Shown here piece after piece: positions 1 to 6,771 of a DNA stretch of 9,757 nucleotides. The notes beneath the pieces were generated by a model. It was given only the letters and a program-made list of their open reading frames with translations. It was not told the DNA's origin and did not search any database. The translations under genes and the position numbers were made by a program. Position 1 is the first letter of the stretch, and each line of letters opens with the position of its first letter. This stretch comes from DASPJR01 sp035628505 (GTDB lineage Bacteria > Planctomycetota > SZUA-567 > H5-PLA8): the NCBI GenBank assembly GCA_035628505.1, contig DASPJR010000064.1, positions 1 through 9,757 on the forward strand, in the 5' to 3' direction.

Positions 1-2
1 CC

Positions 3-2393
3 CTGGTGATCCCCGTCCAGCAGTTGTATGTGGGTGAAAAACAGTTCCCCGGACGCAAGTTGCTTCTGAAAGAGATTGCCGACGTCGCGATTGTCCTGGG
101 CGACAAGCCGGCGGCGCCGCTGTTTATCGACAACATCCGCCTCGTGCGCGACGACGAGCCCGCAAAAGCGAAGTTCGACGGGCTGATTGCGTTCGATCTT
201 GGCCCTGACTCGGGTCCGGTAATGGAAGGTTTCGCGCAACTGACGCCGTCGATGACCTACACCCCAACTCGGCGCTTTGGGTTGAAGGATGCAAATATCT
301 GGCGGCCGTTCGACGTCCTGCAGCCGGATCCCCTCTACCAGGACTCCATCATGATTCAAAAAGGCGGCATCGCCGTGGACGTTCCCAACGGCAAGTACCG
401 CGTCTGCACCAACATTGACTTTGCCGGAGGGTACTGGGGAGAAGTGGCACGCTATCGAAACCGCCGGGTGCTGGCCGAGGGGAAAGAGGTGGTAAATGAG
501 AGCATGGACTTCGAAGCGTTTAAGCAGAAGCGTTACCAGTCTTGGAACGTTGAGGTCCTTCCGACAGACAACACTTTCGACGTGTTCCAGAAGCGCATCT
601 TCAAGGAGAAAGTATTCGAGGTTGACGTGCAGGACGGGCAGCTCAACGTTGAATTTGAAGGAATGGATTTCACCTGCGCTGTCTCAAGCTTTATCGCCTT
701 CCCTGTTAACAAGGCTGCGGAAGGCGAGAAGTTCCTGAAGTATGTTGAAAACCGTCGGCGCTTTCACTTCGACAACAATTCAAAGCGCATTCTCCATCGC
801 GCCACTGGAGATCCGCTGTCTCCTTCGGCCGAGGATAAGAAGCGGGGATACATCGCGTTCAATCGCGAATTCATGCGTGAGATGTACTACAACGACACGC
901 CCTTCAAAGCCGAACTCAACCGCCCCTTTGCCGCGCACGCTTTTGCCGGGGAAATCGAACCGATCTCCATATGCCTGCTGCCGCTGCAGGATCTCGGCAA
1001 GGTAACGGTGAGCGTCTCCGATCTGACCGGTCCTGGGGGCAAGATTCCCGCGAGTGCGATCGCGACCAGTTACCTCTCCTACCGTTTGCTGCGGTGCAAT
1101 CTCGACGGCACCGTGTACACGATCGCTCCTCGTGTGCTCATGCCGATGAACTCCGTCAACATGCCGCGCAATATCGCACGCCGCTTTCTGCTGACGGTGC
1201 GAACGCCAGTAGCTGCCAAGCCTGGCGTGTACAAAGGCACTGCCAGGATCCAGCCGGAAAAGGGCCAAGCGACGGACCTGCCGCTCGAGTTCACGGTTCA
1301 CACCGGAACATTGGATCCCCTCGACGTTCCCGCCGGGCCGATCGGTTACACGGCAGACGTGCCCTGGTTCGAAGATGATCCGGCGGCGAAGGCCTTTAAC
1401 CAGAAGCTCAACGAGAATGGACTGAAGAAGATGCGTGAGTACGGCTTCACGTTCTTCGCCGGCGCGCCTCTCATTCGTTACAGTGGCTTCAAAGATGGAA
1501 AGCCGAATCTTGATTTCTCTGCCGGCGATTCAACGATGAAGTTAGCCAAAGAACTCGGGTTCCTGGCGGTGAACAGCTATGGCGCGGGCCTCGTCGACAT
1601 TAATGCCTATGCGCGCGATCTCGAGAACATGAAGAAGGCCGGCTTCAACGACTACAGCGAATTCATTAAGGCCGTTTATACGGAAGTGCAGAAACACGCC
1701 GACGCGCAAGGCTGGATCCCAGTGTACTGGTGCCTTGGCGACGAGCCGCACGGTGACGCGCTTATGGAGGCCGTGGCGAATGCGGAAGCCTATCGAAAGG
1801 CGTTCCCGAAGGGGCCTCCGTACTTCACCGCCTACTCCAGCTTCTGCGGCGCGAACGCCGAAGACCACTTCTTCAGGTTCGCGAAAGCGCTGCATCTTCC
1901 GACGTGGGCTCTGCACGACCAAGCGAGCGTCAACCTGCTCAAGCCGCATGGCGGGGAATGGGCATTCTACAATGCCGGGTCACCACGCTGGATTTATGGC
2001 GACTACCTGTACAAAGCCGCTAAACAGTTCAACCTCAAGTTCCGCGCGACGTGGCACTGGAACAACGTTTACGGAGATCCATATTACTGTCTCGACGGCC
2101 GCGCCGAGGACTTCAACCATCTGAACGGCTCGCCAGACGGCACGCTCGTCCTGGACATGGTGATGGAACACAGCCGTGAAGGAATCGACGACTATCGCCG
2201 GCTGGTGACACTCGCCCGCCTGTGCAAAGAAAAGAAGGGAACGCCCGCGGCAGACGCCGGCGAGAAACTGATCAATGAACGAATGAACAGCTTCAAAATC
2301 GGGCAGTATGACCACGAGCCGCTGTTCAGCATCGAAGACTATGACGCGTTCCGCGCGAAGACGAACGCAGCCATCGACGCGCTGAGGAAGTAA
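3..2393 (+). CDS. GH123/DUF4091-like glycoside hydrolase, 5' end missing
   Basis: The frame is open to the window's left edge, so this is the C-terminal part of a larger protein; the GTG at 6 is only an internal valine. Numbering from it (795 residues), residues 1-46 look like the end of a galactose-binding/CBM-type module closing with FIDNIRL. Residues about 60-235 form a second beta-rich module beginning FDLGP, as in large Planctomycetota/Verrucomicrobiota sugar-active proteins. Residues about 240-435 are a beta-rich linker domain, and 440-740 a TIM-barrel-like DUF4091/GH123-type domain. The motif CLGDEP (576-581) supplies an adjacent Asp579-Glu580 pair. GH123 beta-N-acetylgalactosaminidases use such a pair in substrate-assisted catalysis, which makes it the best catalytic candidate. 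Trp- and Tyr-rich segments (654-667, 681-699) would line a sugar pocket. The substrate is unknown, and location cannot be judged without the N terminus. The gene ends in TAA with no visible terminator. Confidence 0.85.
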   Translation: MVIPVQQLYVGEKQFPGRKLLLKEIADVAIVLGDKPAAPLFIDNIRLVRDDEPAKAKFDGLIAFDLGPDSGPVMEGFAQLTPSMTYTPTRRFGLKDANIWRPFDVLQPDPLYQDSIMIQKGGIAVDVPNGKYRVCTNIDFAGGYWGEVARYRNRRVLAEGKEVVNESMDFEAFKQKRYQSWNVEVLPTDNTFDVFQKRIFKEKVFEVDVQDGQLNVEFEGMDFTCAVSSFIAFPVNKAAEGEKFLKYVENRRRFHFDNNSKRILHRATGDPLSPSAEDKKRGYIAFNREFMREMYYNDTPFKAELNRPFAAHAFAGEIEPISICLLPLQDLGKVTVSVSDLTGPGGKIPASAIATSYLSYRLLRCNLDGTVYTIAPRVLMPMNSVNMPRNIARRFLLTVRTPVAAKPGVYKGTARIQPEKGQATDLPLEFTVHTGTLDPLDVPAGPIGYTADVPWFEDDPAAKAFNQKLNENGLKKMREYGFTFFAGAPLIRYSGFKDGKPNLDFSAGDSTMKLAKELGFLAVNSYGAGLVDINAYARDLENMKKAGFNDYSEFIKAVYTEVQKHADAQGWIPVYWCLGDEPHGDALMEAVANAEAYRKAFPKGPPYFTAYSSFCGANAEDHFFRFAKALHLPTWALHDQASVNLLKPHGGEWAFYNAGSPRWIYGDYLYKAAKQFNLKFRATWHWNNVYGDPYYCLDGRAEDFNHLNGSPDGTLVLDMVMEHSREGIDDYRRLVTLARLCKEKKGTPAADAGEKLINERMNSFKIGQYDHEPLFSIEDYDAFRAKTNAAIDALRK

Positions 2394-2415
2394 GCCGCGC
2401 AACGCTGTTCATAAA

Positions 2416-2443
2416 TTCCGTCCGGGCACGTCGCTGCTAGAAT
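2416..2443 (+). promoter_or_regulatory. possible extended -10 promoter for the DUF4832 gene
   Basis: An extended -10 box, TGCTAGAAT, occupies 2435-2443. A poor -35 candidate, TTCCGT, lies at 2416-2421 with 16 nt spacing. It falls in the 146-base gap between the two sugar-hydrolase genes and would give a leader of about 90 nt. The extended TG partly compensates for the weak -35. Read-through from the upstream gene is equally possible because no terminator is visible between them. Confidence 0.35.
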
Positions 2444-2525
2444 TACTGGCATTCTTGAGTTCGAGGCGGTGGAAAGCGCCGAGCGGATACTGTCCAGCAA
2501 TCATCGAGTCCACCATTACACCATT

Positions 2526-2532
2526 AAAGGAG
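2526..2532 (+). promoter_or_regulatory. Shine-Dalgarno sequence that fixes a TTG start
   Basis: AAAGGAG lies 7 nt before the TTG at 2540. An in-frame TAA at 2525-2527 closes the frame just upstream and no ATG or GTG follows nearby, so this site decides the start of the downstream gene. Confidence 0.85.
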
Positions 2533-2539
2533 CAACCCG

Positions 2540-3883
2540 TTGGCTGAGGTTAACCGCAAGATACGTCCCACACCGAGCGACGAGTACCTCGGCAACCCGC
2601 ATAAGGGTTGCTGCACGTTTCAACGCTTCAACGGAGACGCGCTGAATCCCGGGGACGGCTGGAGCGAAGAGGGGCCGCTGACGTTTCCAGCGCGTGTTCA
2701 TGAAGGCGTCGCGCCAGGATATCTTCCGAGCACCGTCTCGTATTGCCGCTGGTTCTGGCGAGCGATGGAACCCGAGCGTGGCAAGTACGACTTCTCGATG
2801 ATCGACGGCGCGTTGAAAACGGCCGCAGAACGCGGACAAACGCTGGCTGTCCGGTTGATGGCCTTTGGCTGGGAGTCGCAGCCTCAACTGCCTGACTGGT
2901 ACGTCAAACAATACCCCACAGAGGAGGCCAGCGGCGTGGCTTACCGTGCGCCGATCCATGATTCTCCAGAGTATCTGGAGACATGGGGCGGCTTTGTGAA
3001 GGAGTTCGCGCGGCGGTACGACGGCAAGCTGGAGTCGATCGATATCAGCTACATCGGCCCGTGGGGCGAAGGCGCCGGTGAGTGCAGCGAAGCGCAGTGC
3101 CGGCGGTTCGCAACACTCTGGCAGCATGCATTTAAGAAGACGCCGAGGCTGGGATTGATCGCTGGCGTGCAGATGAAGGCGGCGGTCGAAAGCGGCGCGG
3201 GCTGGCGCTGCGACTCCTTCGGAGATCTTTCCGCCGTCGGCAATGAGCAGGTCAGCAGACATGTCTCCTGGAACCACCACTTCGACTGCTACCCGAAAGC
3301 TGTGTACGAGTGCGGAGCGGCCGATACGTGGAGGACAGCTCCCGTTCACCTCGAATCAGCATGGGTCCCCCTCGGCTGGCAGAAGGCAGGCTGGGACTTG
3401 GACTTCGTTCTGGAACAAGGCTTGAAGTTCCACGCCACTTACTTCATGCCAAAGTCCTGCGCCTTGCCTGAGGAATGGATGGGTAAACTGAAGGCATTCT
3501 GCAGAAAGTTGGGCTACCGTTTCGTACTGCGGCAGGCCTGTTTCAAGCGCGAGGTCAAGGCCGGTGGCACGCTCACTTTCGAGTCCTGGATCGAAAACAT
3601 CGGCGTAGCGCCGATCTACCGCCGCTACGACTTCGCGCTGCGCTTCCGGCAGGGCGACTCGACTTACCTCATAACACTCGACGATGTCGATATCACGAAA
3701 TGGCTGCCTGGAGACGCATGGATCAACACGGAAGTGCGTGTGCCCGGAGAACTCCGCCGCGGATGGGTCGAATTGTCAGCAGGCCTCATAGATCGAAACA
3801 CAAAGAAGGCCGCCGTAAGATTTGCGGTCAAGGAACGCTTCAGCGACGGCTTCGTTCCACTCGAGGGCTTTGAACTCGTGTAA
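2540..3883 (+). CDS. DUF4832-type putative glycoside hydrolase (TIM barrel)
   Basis: This complete 447-residue protein starts at TTG, fixed by the Shine-Dalgarno at 2526-2532 and the in-frame stop at 2525. The N terminus (YLGNPHKGCCTFQRFNGD, 16-33) resembles the NP-x-x-G opening of DUF4832/beta-galactosidase-like TIM-barrel proteins. Residues about 60-320 look like the barrel, with RWFWRAMEPERGKYDF (70-85) typical of GH-A-clan proteins such as GH42. Candidate catalytic acids are Glu177 in GPWGEG and Glu272 in HLESAW; their spacing suits an acid/base and nucleophile pair, but the assignment is inferred. From about 325 a beta-sandwich begins (GYRFVLRQACF, then ENIGVAPIYRRYDFALRFR), characteristic of DUF4832 C termini. 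No signal peptide or membrane segment is seen, so it probably acts in the cytoplasm on imported oligosaccharides. It follows the GH123-like gene by 146 bases on the same strand, which suggests a shared sugar pathway. The substrate cannot be told from sequence. Confidence 0.85.
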   Translation: MAEVNRKIRPTPSDEYLGNPHKGCCTFQRFNGDALNPGDGWSEEGPLTFPARVHEGVAPGYLPSTVSYCRWFWRAMEPERGKYDFSMIDGALKTAAERGQTLAVRLMAFGWESQPQLPDWYVKQYPTEEASGVAYRAPIHDSPEYLETWGGFVKEFARRYDGKLESIDISYIGPWGEGAGECSEAQCRRFATLWQHAFKKTPRLGLIAGVQMKAAVESGAGWRCDSFGDLSAVGNEQVSRHVSWNHHFDCYPKAVYECGAADTWRTAPVHLESAWVPLGWQKAGWDLDFVLEQGLKFHATYFMPKSCALPEEWMGKLKAFCRKLGYRFVLRQACFKREVKAGGTLTFESWIENIGVAPIYRRYDFALRFRQGDSTYLITLDDVDITKWLPGDAWINTEVRVPGELRRGWVELSAGLIDRNTKKAAVRFAVKERFSDGFVPLEGFELV

Positions 3884-4693
3884 CCGCAAGCGATCGACTG
3901 CAATACTGACAAATGCGTATGTCGGCCGGGGTATCAACCTGCTGAAGCCGATCCTGCCGAGCGGCGCTGCAGACATTCGCCGTCAACTTCAAGTTCTGAG
4001 CAGCGGCTGTGCCCGGGGTCGGCGGCATGGCGCTGATCTGGATGACAATGCGCGGAAAGAGAAAGCCTTCCATGGCCATCTTCATCATTGAGTGCTATTG
4101 CAGTGCCGACATAGAGATTTCGAGCAGGCCACGCGCTTCGCAGCAGTCCGCCGACACTTCAAATTGACGTTTCGGCTCGATTTGGGCGATCCCTCTCGCA
4201 GGTGCAACTCGTGTGCGGCTCGATGTGACGTGATGACCTTTCGCACCTCAAGCGCATCTCGATGCGCGTACGAATCAAGCGCTTCATCCAGCGGTTGGTT
4301 GCGCGCGCCTCGCCGATCTCAAACACGGCGGCAAGCTGCCGGCAAGCCGCTTGTCCAACAGACGCACCTCAGGTCGGAGCAGGGCGCCAGATTAGCTAAT
4401 AGCAGCGACCGTTAGATAAACCGGAGGCCATGGCCAGATTCCATTGAACCACTATTAAACTCTTCTGCAGTTTTGTTTTACTTAAGTTTCGATTGGAAGT
4501 GCACGTGACTGGCGGTCACAAACCTCTTTGCCCCAAAAGCTTCAGGTGACCGCGGTCTATAATGTCCGTCATGAGGATGGTGTTGCCGTAAACAGTGTGG
4601 CACAGACTACATCGATGAGCCGGCCACGTCATGGCAGATGGCGCGTCCAGCCACAAACAAGAAATCGTACCTCGATGGATTCTCGGAAATTGT
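3884..4693. other. long stretch without a convincing gene, possibly decayed
   Basis: About 800 bases separate the sugar-hydrolase genes from the sigma operon. Open frames exist on both strands (for example + 4092-4415 and - 3840-4088), but they are rich in Arg, Ser, Ala and Cys, lack ribosome binding sites and match no family I recognise. The reverse strand of 3900-4380 gives protein-like stretches broken among frames, as expected for an old decayed gene, but I cannot name one. From about 4440 to 4500 the sequence becomes AT-rich. A perfect 10-bp palindrome, ATTAGCTAAT, lies at 4391-4400. No tRNA, rRNA, IS end or clear rho-independent terminator is seen. Confidence 0.5.
4512..4563 (+). promoter_or_regulatory. 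inverted repeat GCGGTCAC/GTGACCGC next to a TATAAT box
   Basis: GCGGTCAC (4512-4519) and GTGACCGC (4546-4553) are perfect 8-bp inverted copies 26 nt apart. A perfect -10 hexamer, TATAAT (4558-4563), begins 4 nt after the right arm. No good -35 lies at standard distance. The layout could be a two-site operator over an activator-dependent promoter lying about 200 bases before the sigma gene, or it could be chance. Confidence 0.25.
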
Positions 4694-4725
4694 TGTAACA
4701 TTCTTCACGCTCGTACCTGTCCAAT
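4694..4725 (+). promoter_or_regulatory. probable ECF-type promoter of the sigma/FecR operon
   Basis: A -35-like TGTAACA (4694-4700) is followed after 15 nt by CCTGTCCAAT (4716-4725), whose TGTCC would be the -10. An AAC-containing -35 and GTC-containing -10 at this spacing are typical of ECF sigma promoters. Transcription would start near 4730, leaving about 30 nt before the GTG start codon. The same element recurs before the secreted esterase gene at 6687-6719, which strengthens the call and implies autoregulation. Confidence 0.55.
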
Positions 4726-4761
4726 TTGTAGGGGTCTGTTCATTACACGCTGAGGCAACAC

Positions 4762-5295
4762 GTGGAAGTAGCTCAAAGAGTGAGCTTATTGGAAGGGATC
4801 GTTCGCGAGCACCAGGCGCGGCTTCGCGCCTACGTCTGCTCTCGAACCGGCGATCCGGAAGCCGCGGACGATATCGTCCAGGACGTCTTCCTGATTGCCT
4901 ACCGGAAGCTCGACACGCTGGATTTAAAAGAACCGCTGTTTCCGTGGCTCCTGACAGTGGCTCGCAGCCAGGTTCGGCAACGGTGGCGTTCGCAGGAGCG
5001 CTCCAACCTGGACGAGCGCATTTCGTCGCTCGTTTCACAACGATTGGAAGAGGAGCACGCGGACGCGCCGGGATCCGCGTTTGAGGAGCATTTTGAACAA
5101 CTCAGGAAATGCGTCGAGCGGCTACCAGGGAAACTTCGCTCGTTGATCGATCTTGTTTATCGGGAAAACAAGTCGTGTGACGAAGCATCCAGCACCGTCG
5201 GAATGAACCCGACGGCCGTGCGCGTTGCCTTGCACCGCGCCAGAAAGGCGCTGCGGGAGTGTGTGCAGACGTCGTTGGGAGGCGCGCACCGATGA
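4762..5295 (+). CDS. ECF-subfamily RNA polymerase sigma factor
   Basis: This is a 177-residue sigma-70 family protein of the short ECF type, containing only regions 2 and 4. Region 2 spans about residues 12-80, with core-binding and -10-recognition signatures ADDIVQDVFLIAYRKLDTLD (35-54) and PWLLTVARSQVRQRW (61-75). Region 4 spans about 112-170, with LPGKLRSLIDLVY (121-133) and a helix-turn-helix ending in NPTAVRVALHRARKALREC, which should contact the -35. It resembles the sigma group common in Rhodopirellula and Verrucomicrobium. The start is GTG, preceded by GAGG at 4752-4755 with a 6-nt spacer; no better start lies upstream in frame. The stop overlaps the next gene's start as ATGA, so the sigma and its FecR-like partner are probably co-transcribed and translationally coupled. 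It should direct polymerase to ECF promoters, likely including the one in front of its own operon. Confidence 0.93.
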   Translation: MEVAQRVSLLEGIVREHQARLRAYVCSRTGDPEAADDIVQDVFLIAYRKLDTLDLKEPLFPWLLTVARSQVRQRWRSQERSNLDERISSLVSQRLEEEHADAPGSAFEEHFEQLRKCVERLPGKLRSLIDLVYRENKSCDEASSTVGMNPTAVRVALHRARKALRECVQTSLGGAHR

Positions 5296-6656
5296 CAGAC
5301 CGCCAGATCGAACTGAGTGAGCGCTACCTGCAGGGAGAAGCGACGCCGGAAGAGGTGCGCGCGTTGTTGAGGGAACTCGAGGCGGACGAGAAGTTTTTCG
5401 AGGAGTTCAAACACGAGTGGGAAACGCATTGGCTGCTCAAGACCAACGCGCACGCTCATGCACAGGATGAAAGCTACGTAAAACGTGTGATCCATTATGT
5501 CCACGCGACTGAAGATAAGGAAGGGTTTCTGCAAAGTGTCAAAGCTCGCATACAAGACAGTCCACGGCGGCACCGTAGGCTCTGGCCGGGCTTTGCCATG
5601 GCTGGCGCTGCCGCCGTTCTGATACTGGGAGTCCTCGTGGCTCTCTCCACGAACAAGCCGACCACCCCGACTGGAACGGAGCCGCCGACAGTGGCCGTGG
5701 CGGCGACGGTGAAAAGCTCACAGACTGGCGTCACAGTGAAACGGGCAAGCGCGTCATTGGTGGTTCAAGCCGGGGGTGAAATCCAGGTTGGCGACCGTGT
5801 ACTCGCGGCTGCGGACAAACCCGTCTTGCAACGCGAGGATGGCACCACGTTTCAACTCAATGCCAGCGCCGAGATGGACTTCACCAGCACCGAGACGCCG
5901 AACACAGCGACTCTTCTCGCTGGCAGCATCTTTGTGACTGCTGCGCAACAGAAACCCAGGGTCCCCCTGATCATCCGCACGCCGACAGGCGTGCGGGCAG
6001 AAGTCGTGGGCACCCGATTTGAAGTCGCAATAGAAGGCGAGAAGACGCTGCTGCGTGTCGAGGAAGGTTCGGTTCGCTTTGGCCAGGTAAACGCGACGGT
6101 GCTGGTCCCTGCTGGCAAGATGAGCGAAGTGAGCGCCGCGGGTACTCCCGCAACGCCGTCACCCTTCTCCGGCGCAGTCGCGGGATGGCGCAATGGCACC
6201 GCCCCACAATCGAAGCGCACGGGAAACCTGCTGGCAAATCCGGGCTTCGAGGCTGAGCTTGAACATTGGACGGTCGAACCGGCACAGGTCAAGGGCACCG
6301 CGTGTGTCATTGATCAACGGGAACCCTCCGATCCCAGAAAAGGCAAGGTGCTGAAAGCTCCGAACGCGGGAAGTTTCCTCCTCGGCCAGGCTGTTCCCTG
6401 TGTTGGCGGCGTGAAATACAGAGCGAGAGCCACCATCCACACAGTCGCCGGAAGCTTCACGCTGAAGCTCCATTTCCTGGATGAGAAGGGCGAAATGCTG
6501 AGAATCCAACAGTTCGAGAAGTCGCGCCCGGGCGAGCAGCGTGAAATCGGGGGCGAAGTTGTGGCCCCAGAGGGTAGCGTTTCCGTGCGCTTCGAAGTCG
6601 AGGCATCCAACGCTGTCGGCTTCATTGACACTTGTGTGCTGACCGCCGACGAGTAA
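5292..6656 (+). CDS. FecR-like anti-sigma/sensor with C-terminal carbohydrate-binding-like domain
   Basis: This 454-residue single-pass membrane protein starts at the ATG overlapping the sigma stop, with GGGAGG (5277-5282) 9 nt upstream. Residues 1-90 are helical and charged (SERYLQGEATPEEVRALLRE, 9-28), as in the cytoplasmic sigma-binding part of FecR-type regulators. They lack the His-x3-Cys-x2-Cys zinc motif of classic zinc anti-sigmas. A membrane helix lies at 98-118 (FAMAGAAAVLILGVLVAL). Residues about 145-280 form a FecR domain, including the hallmark TPTGVRAEVVGTRFEV (230-245) and a basic-rich VLVPAGK ending. After a linker, residues 311-454 begin GNLLANPGFEAELEHW, the usual opening of CBM4/9/22-like jelly-roll carbohydrate-binding modules. 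The inferred role is to sense a sugar or polymer outside the inner membrane and control the adjacent sigma. Whether it inhibits, activates or both is not visible. No TonB receptor gene, the usual FecR partner, lies nearby in the window. Confidence 0.87.
   Translation: MTDRQIELSERYLQGEATPEEVRALLRELEADEKFFEEFKHEWETHWLLKTNAHAHAQDESYVKRVIHYVHATEDKEGFLQSVKARIQDSPRRHRRLWPGFAMAGAAAVLILGVLVALSTNKPTTPTGTEPPTVAVAATVKSSQTGVTVKRASASLVVQAGGEIQVGDRVLAAADKPVLQREDGTTFQLNASAEMDFTSTETPNTATLLAGSIFVTAAQQKPRVPLIIRTPTGVRAEVVGTRFEVAIEGEKTLLRVEEGSVRFGQVNATVLVPAGKMSEVSAAGTPATPSPFSGAVAGWRNGTAPQSKRTGNLLANPGFEAELEHWTVEPAQVKGTACVIDQREPSDPRKGKVLKAPNAGSFLLGQAVPCVGGVKYRARATIHTVAGSFTLKLHFLDEKGEMLRIQQFEKSRPGEQREIGGEVVAPEGSVSVRFEVEASNAVGFIDTCVLTADE
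5975..5996 (+). repeat. perfect 9-bp GC hairpin inside the FecR-like gene
   Basis: CCGCACGCC (5975-5983) and GGCGTGCGG (5988-5996) are exact reverse complements around the tetraloop GACA. The stem encodes the conserved RTPTGVR part of the FecR domain. No T-tract follows, so it is not an intrinsic terminator. It may slow ribosomes or protect mRNA, or simply result from codon choice. Confidence 0.5.
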
Positions 6657-6686
6657 CTCCCGCCAAGATAGTATTTTCAAGTTTTC

Positions 6687-6719
6687 TGTAACAGATCCTC
6701 TCCGTTCTGCCTGTGCATT
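6687..6719 (+). promoter_or_regulatory. probable ECF-type promoter of the secreted esterase gene
   Basis: TGTAACA (6687-6693) is followed after 16 nt by CCTGTGCATT (6710-6719). This matches the element before the sigma gene (TGTAACA, 15 nt, CCTGTCCAAT) in both boxes with one nt spacing difference. A start near 6725 would leave a leader of about 47 nt before the ATG at 6772. It lies in the 115-base gap after the FecR-like gene, making the esterase the likely direct target of the neighbouring sigma. Confidence 0.5.
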
Positions 6720-6760
6720 GCAGATTCGAGAGCAGCTTGTCGGCTGCCACGTCTATACTC

Positions 6761-6766
6761 GGAGAG
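6761..6766 (+). promoter_or_regulatory. ribosome binding site of the secreted esterase gene
   Basis: GGAGAG lies 5 nt before ATG 6772 (7 nt from the GGAG core). It selects this ATG, rather than the internal ATGs 5 and 8 codons on, and so keeps a full signal peptide. Confidence 0.7.
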
Positions 6767-6771
6767 ACCTC

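Noticed and set aside
6..8. GTG as the true start of the GH123-like gene
   Set aside because: The frame is open to the window edge and the next 40 residues look like the end of a sugar-binding module, so the gene almost certainly begins upstream.
2516..3349. 277-residue reverse-strand open frame
   Set aside because: It is antisense to the DUF4832 gene, which has clear family motifs and a strong ribosome binding site. The reverse frame has no recognisable domain.
3879..3885. TGTAACC as a third copy of the ECF motif
   Set aside because: It overlaps the stop codon of the DUF4832 gene, differs in the last base, and has no CCTGT block at the right distance.
3822..4415. Forward frames of 89 and 107 residues after the DUF4832 gene
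   Set aside because: The first begins inside the DUF4832 gene in another frame. Both are Arg/Ser/Ala-rich without motifs or ribosome sites, so they look non-coding.
4516..4701. Reverse-strand 61-residue frame with a CSLCH (CxxCH) heme-like motif
   Set aside because: It has no signal peptide, no ribosome binding site and no other cytochrome feature. It overlaps the probable sigma promoter and is too short for the fold, so the motif is probably chance.
4631..4753. Forward 40-codon frame ending in a zinc-finger-like TCPICRGL
   Set aside because: There is no ribosome binding site and it runs straight through the ECF-type promoter. The cysteine spacing alone is not enough to call a gene.
5259..5291. 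Earlier in-frame ATG for the FecR-like gene
   Set aside because: It would overlap the sigma gene by 37 bases and has no good ribosome site. ATG 5292 has GGGAGG at 9 nt and the standard ATGA coupling, and gives a typical FecR-type N terminus.
6754..6759. TATACT as the -10 of the esterase promoter
   Set aside because: No -35 lies at suitable distance (TTGTCG at 6737-6742 is only 11 nt away), and a start about 7 nt downstream would remove most of the ribosome binding site. It remains a fallback if the TGTAACA element proves inactive.
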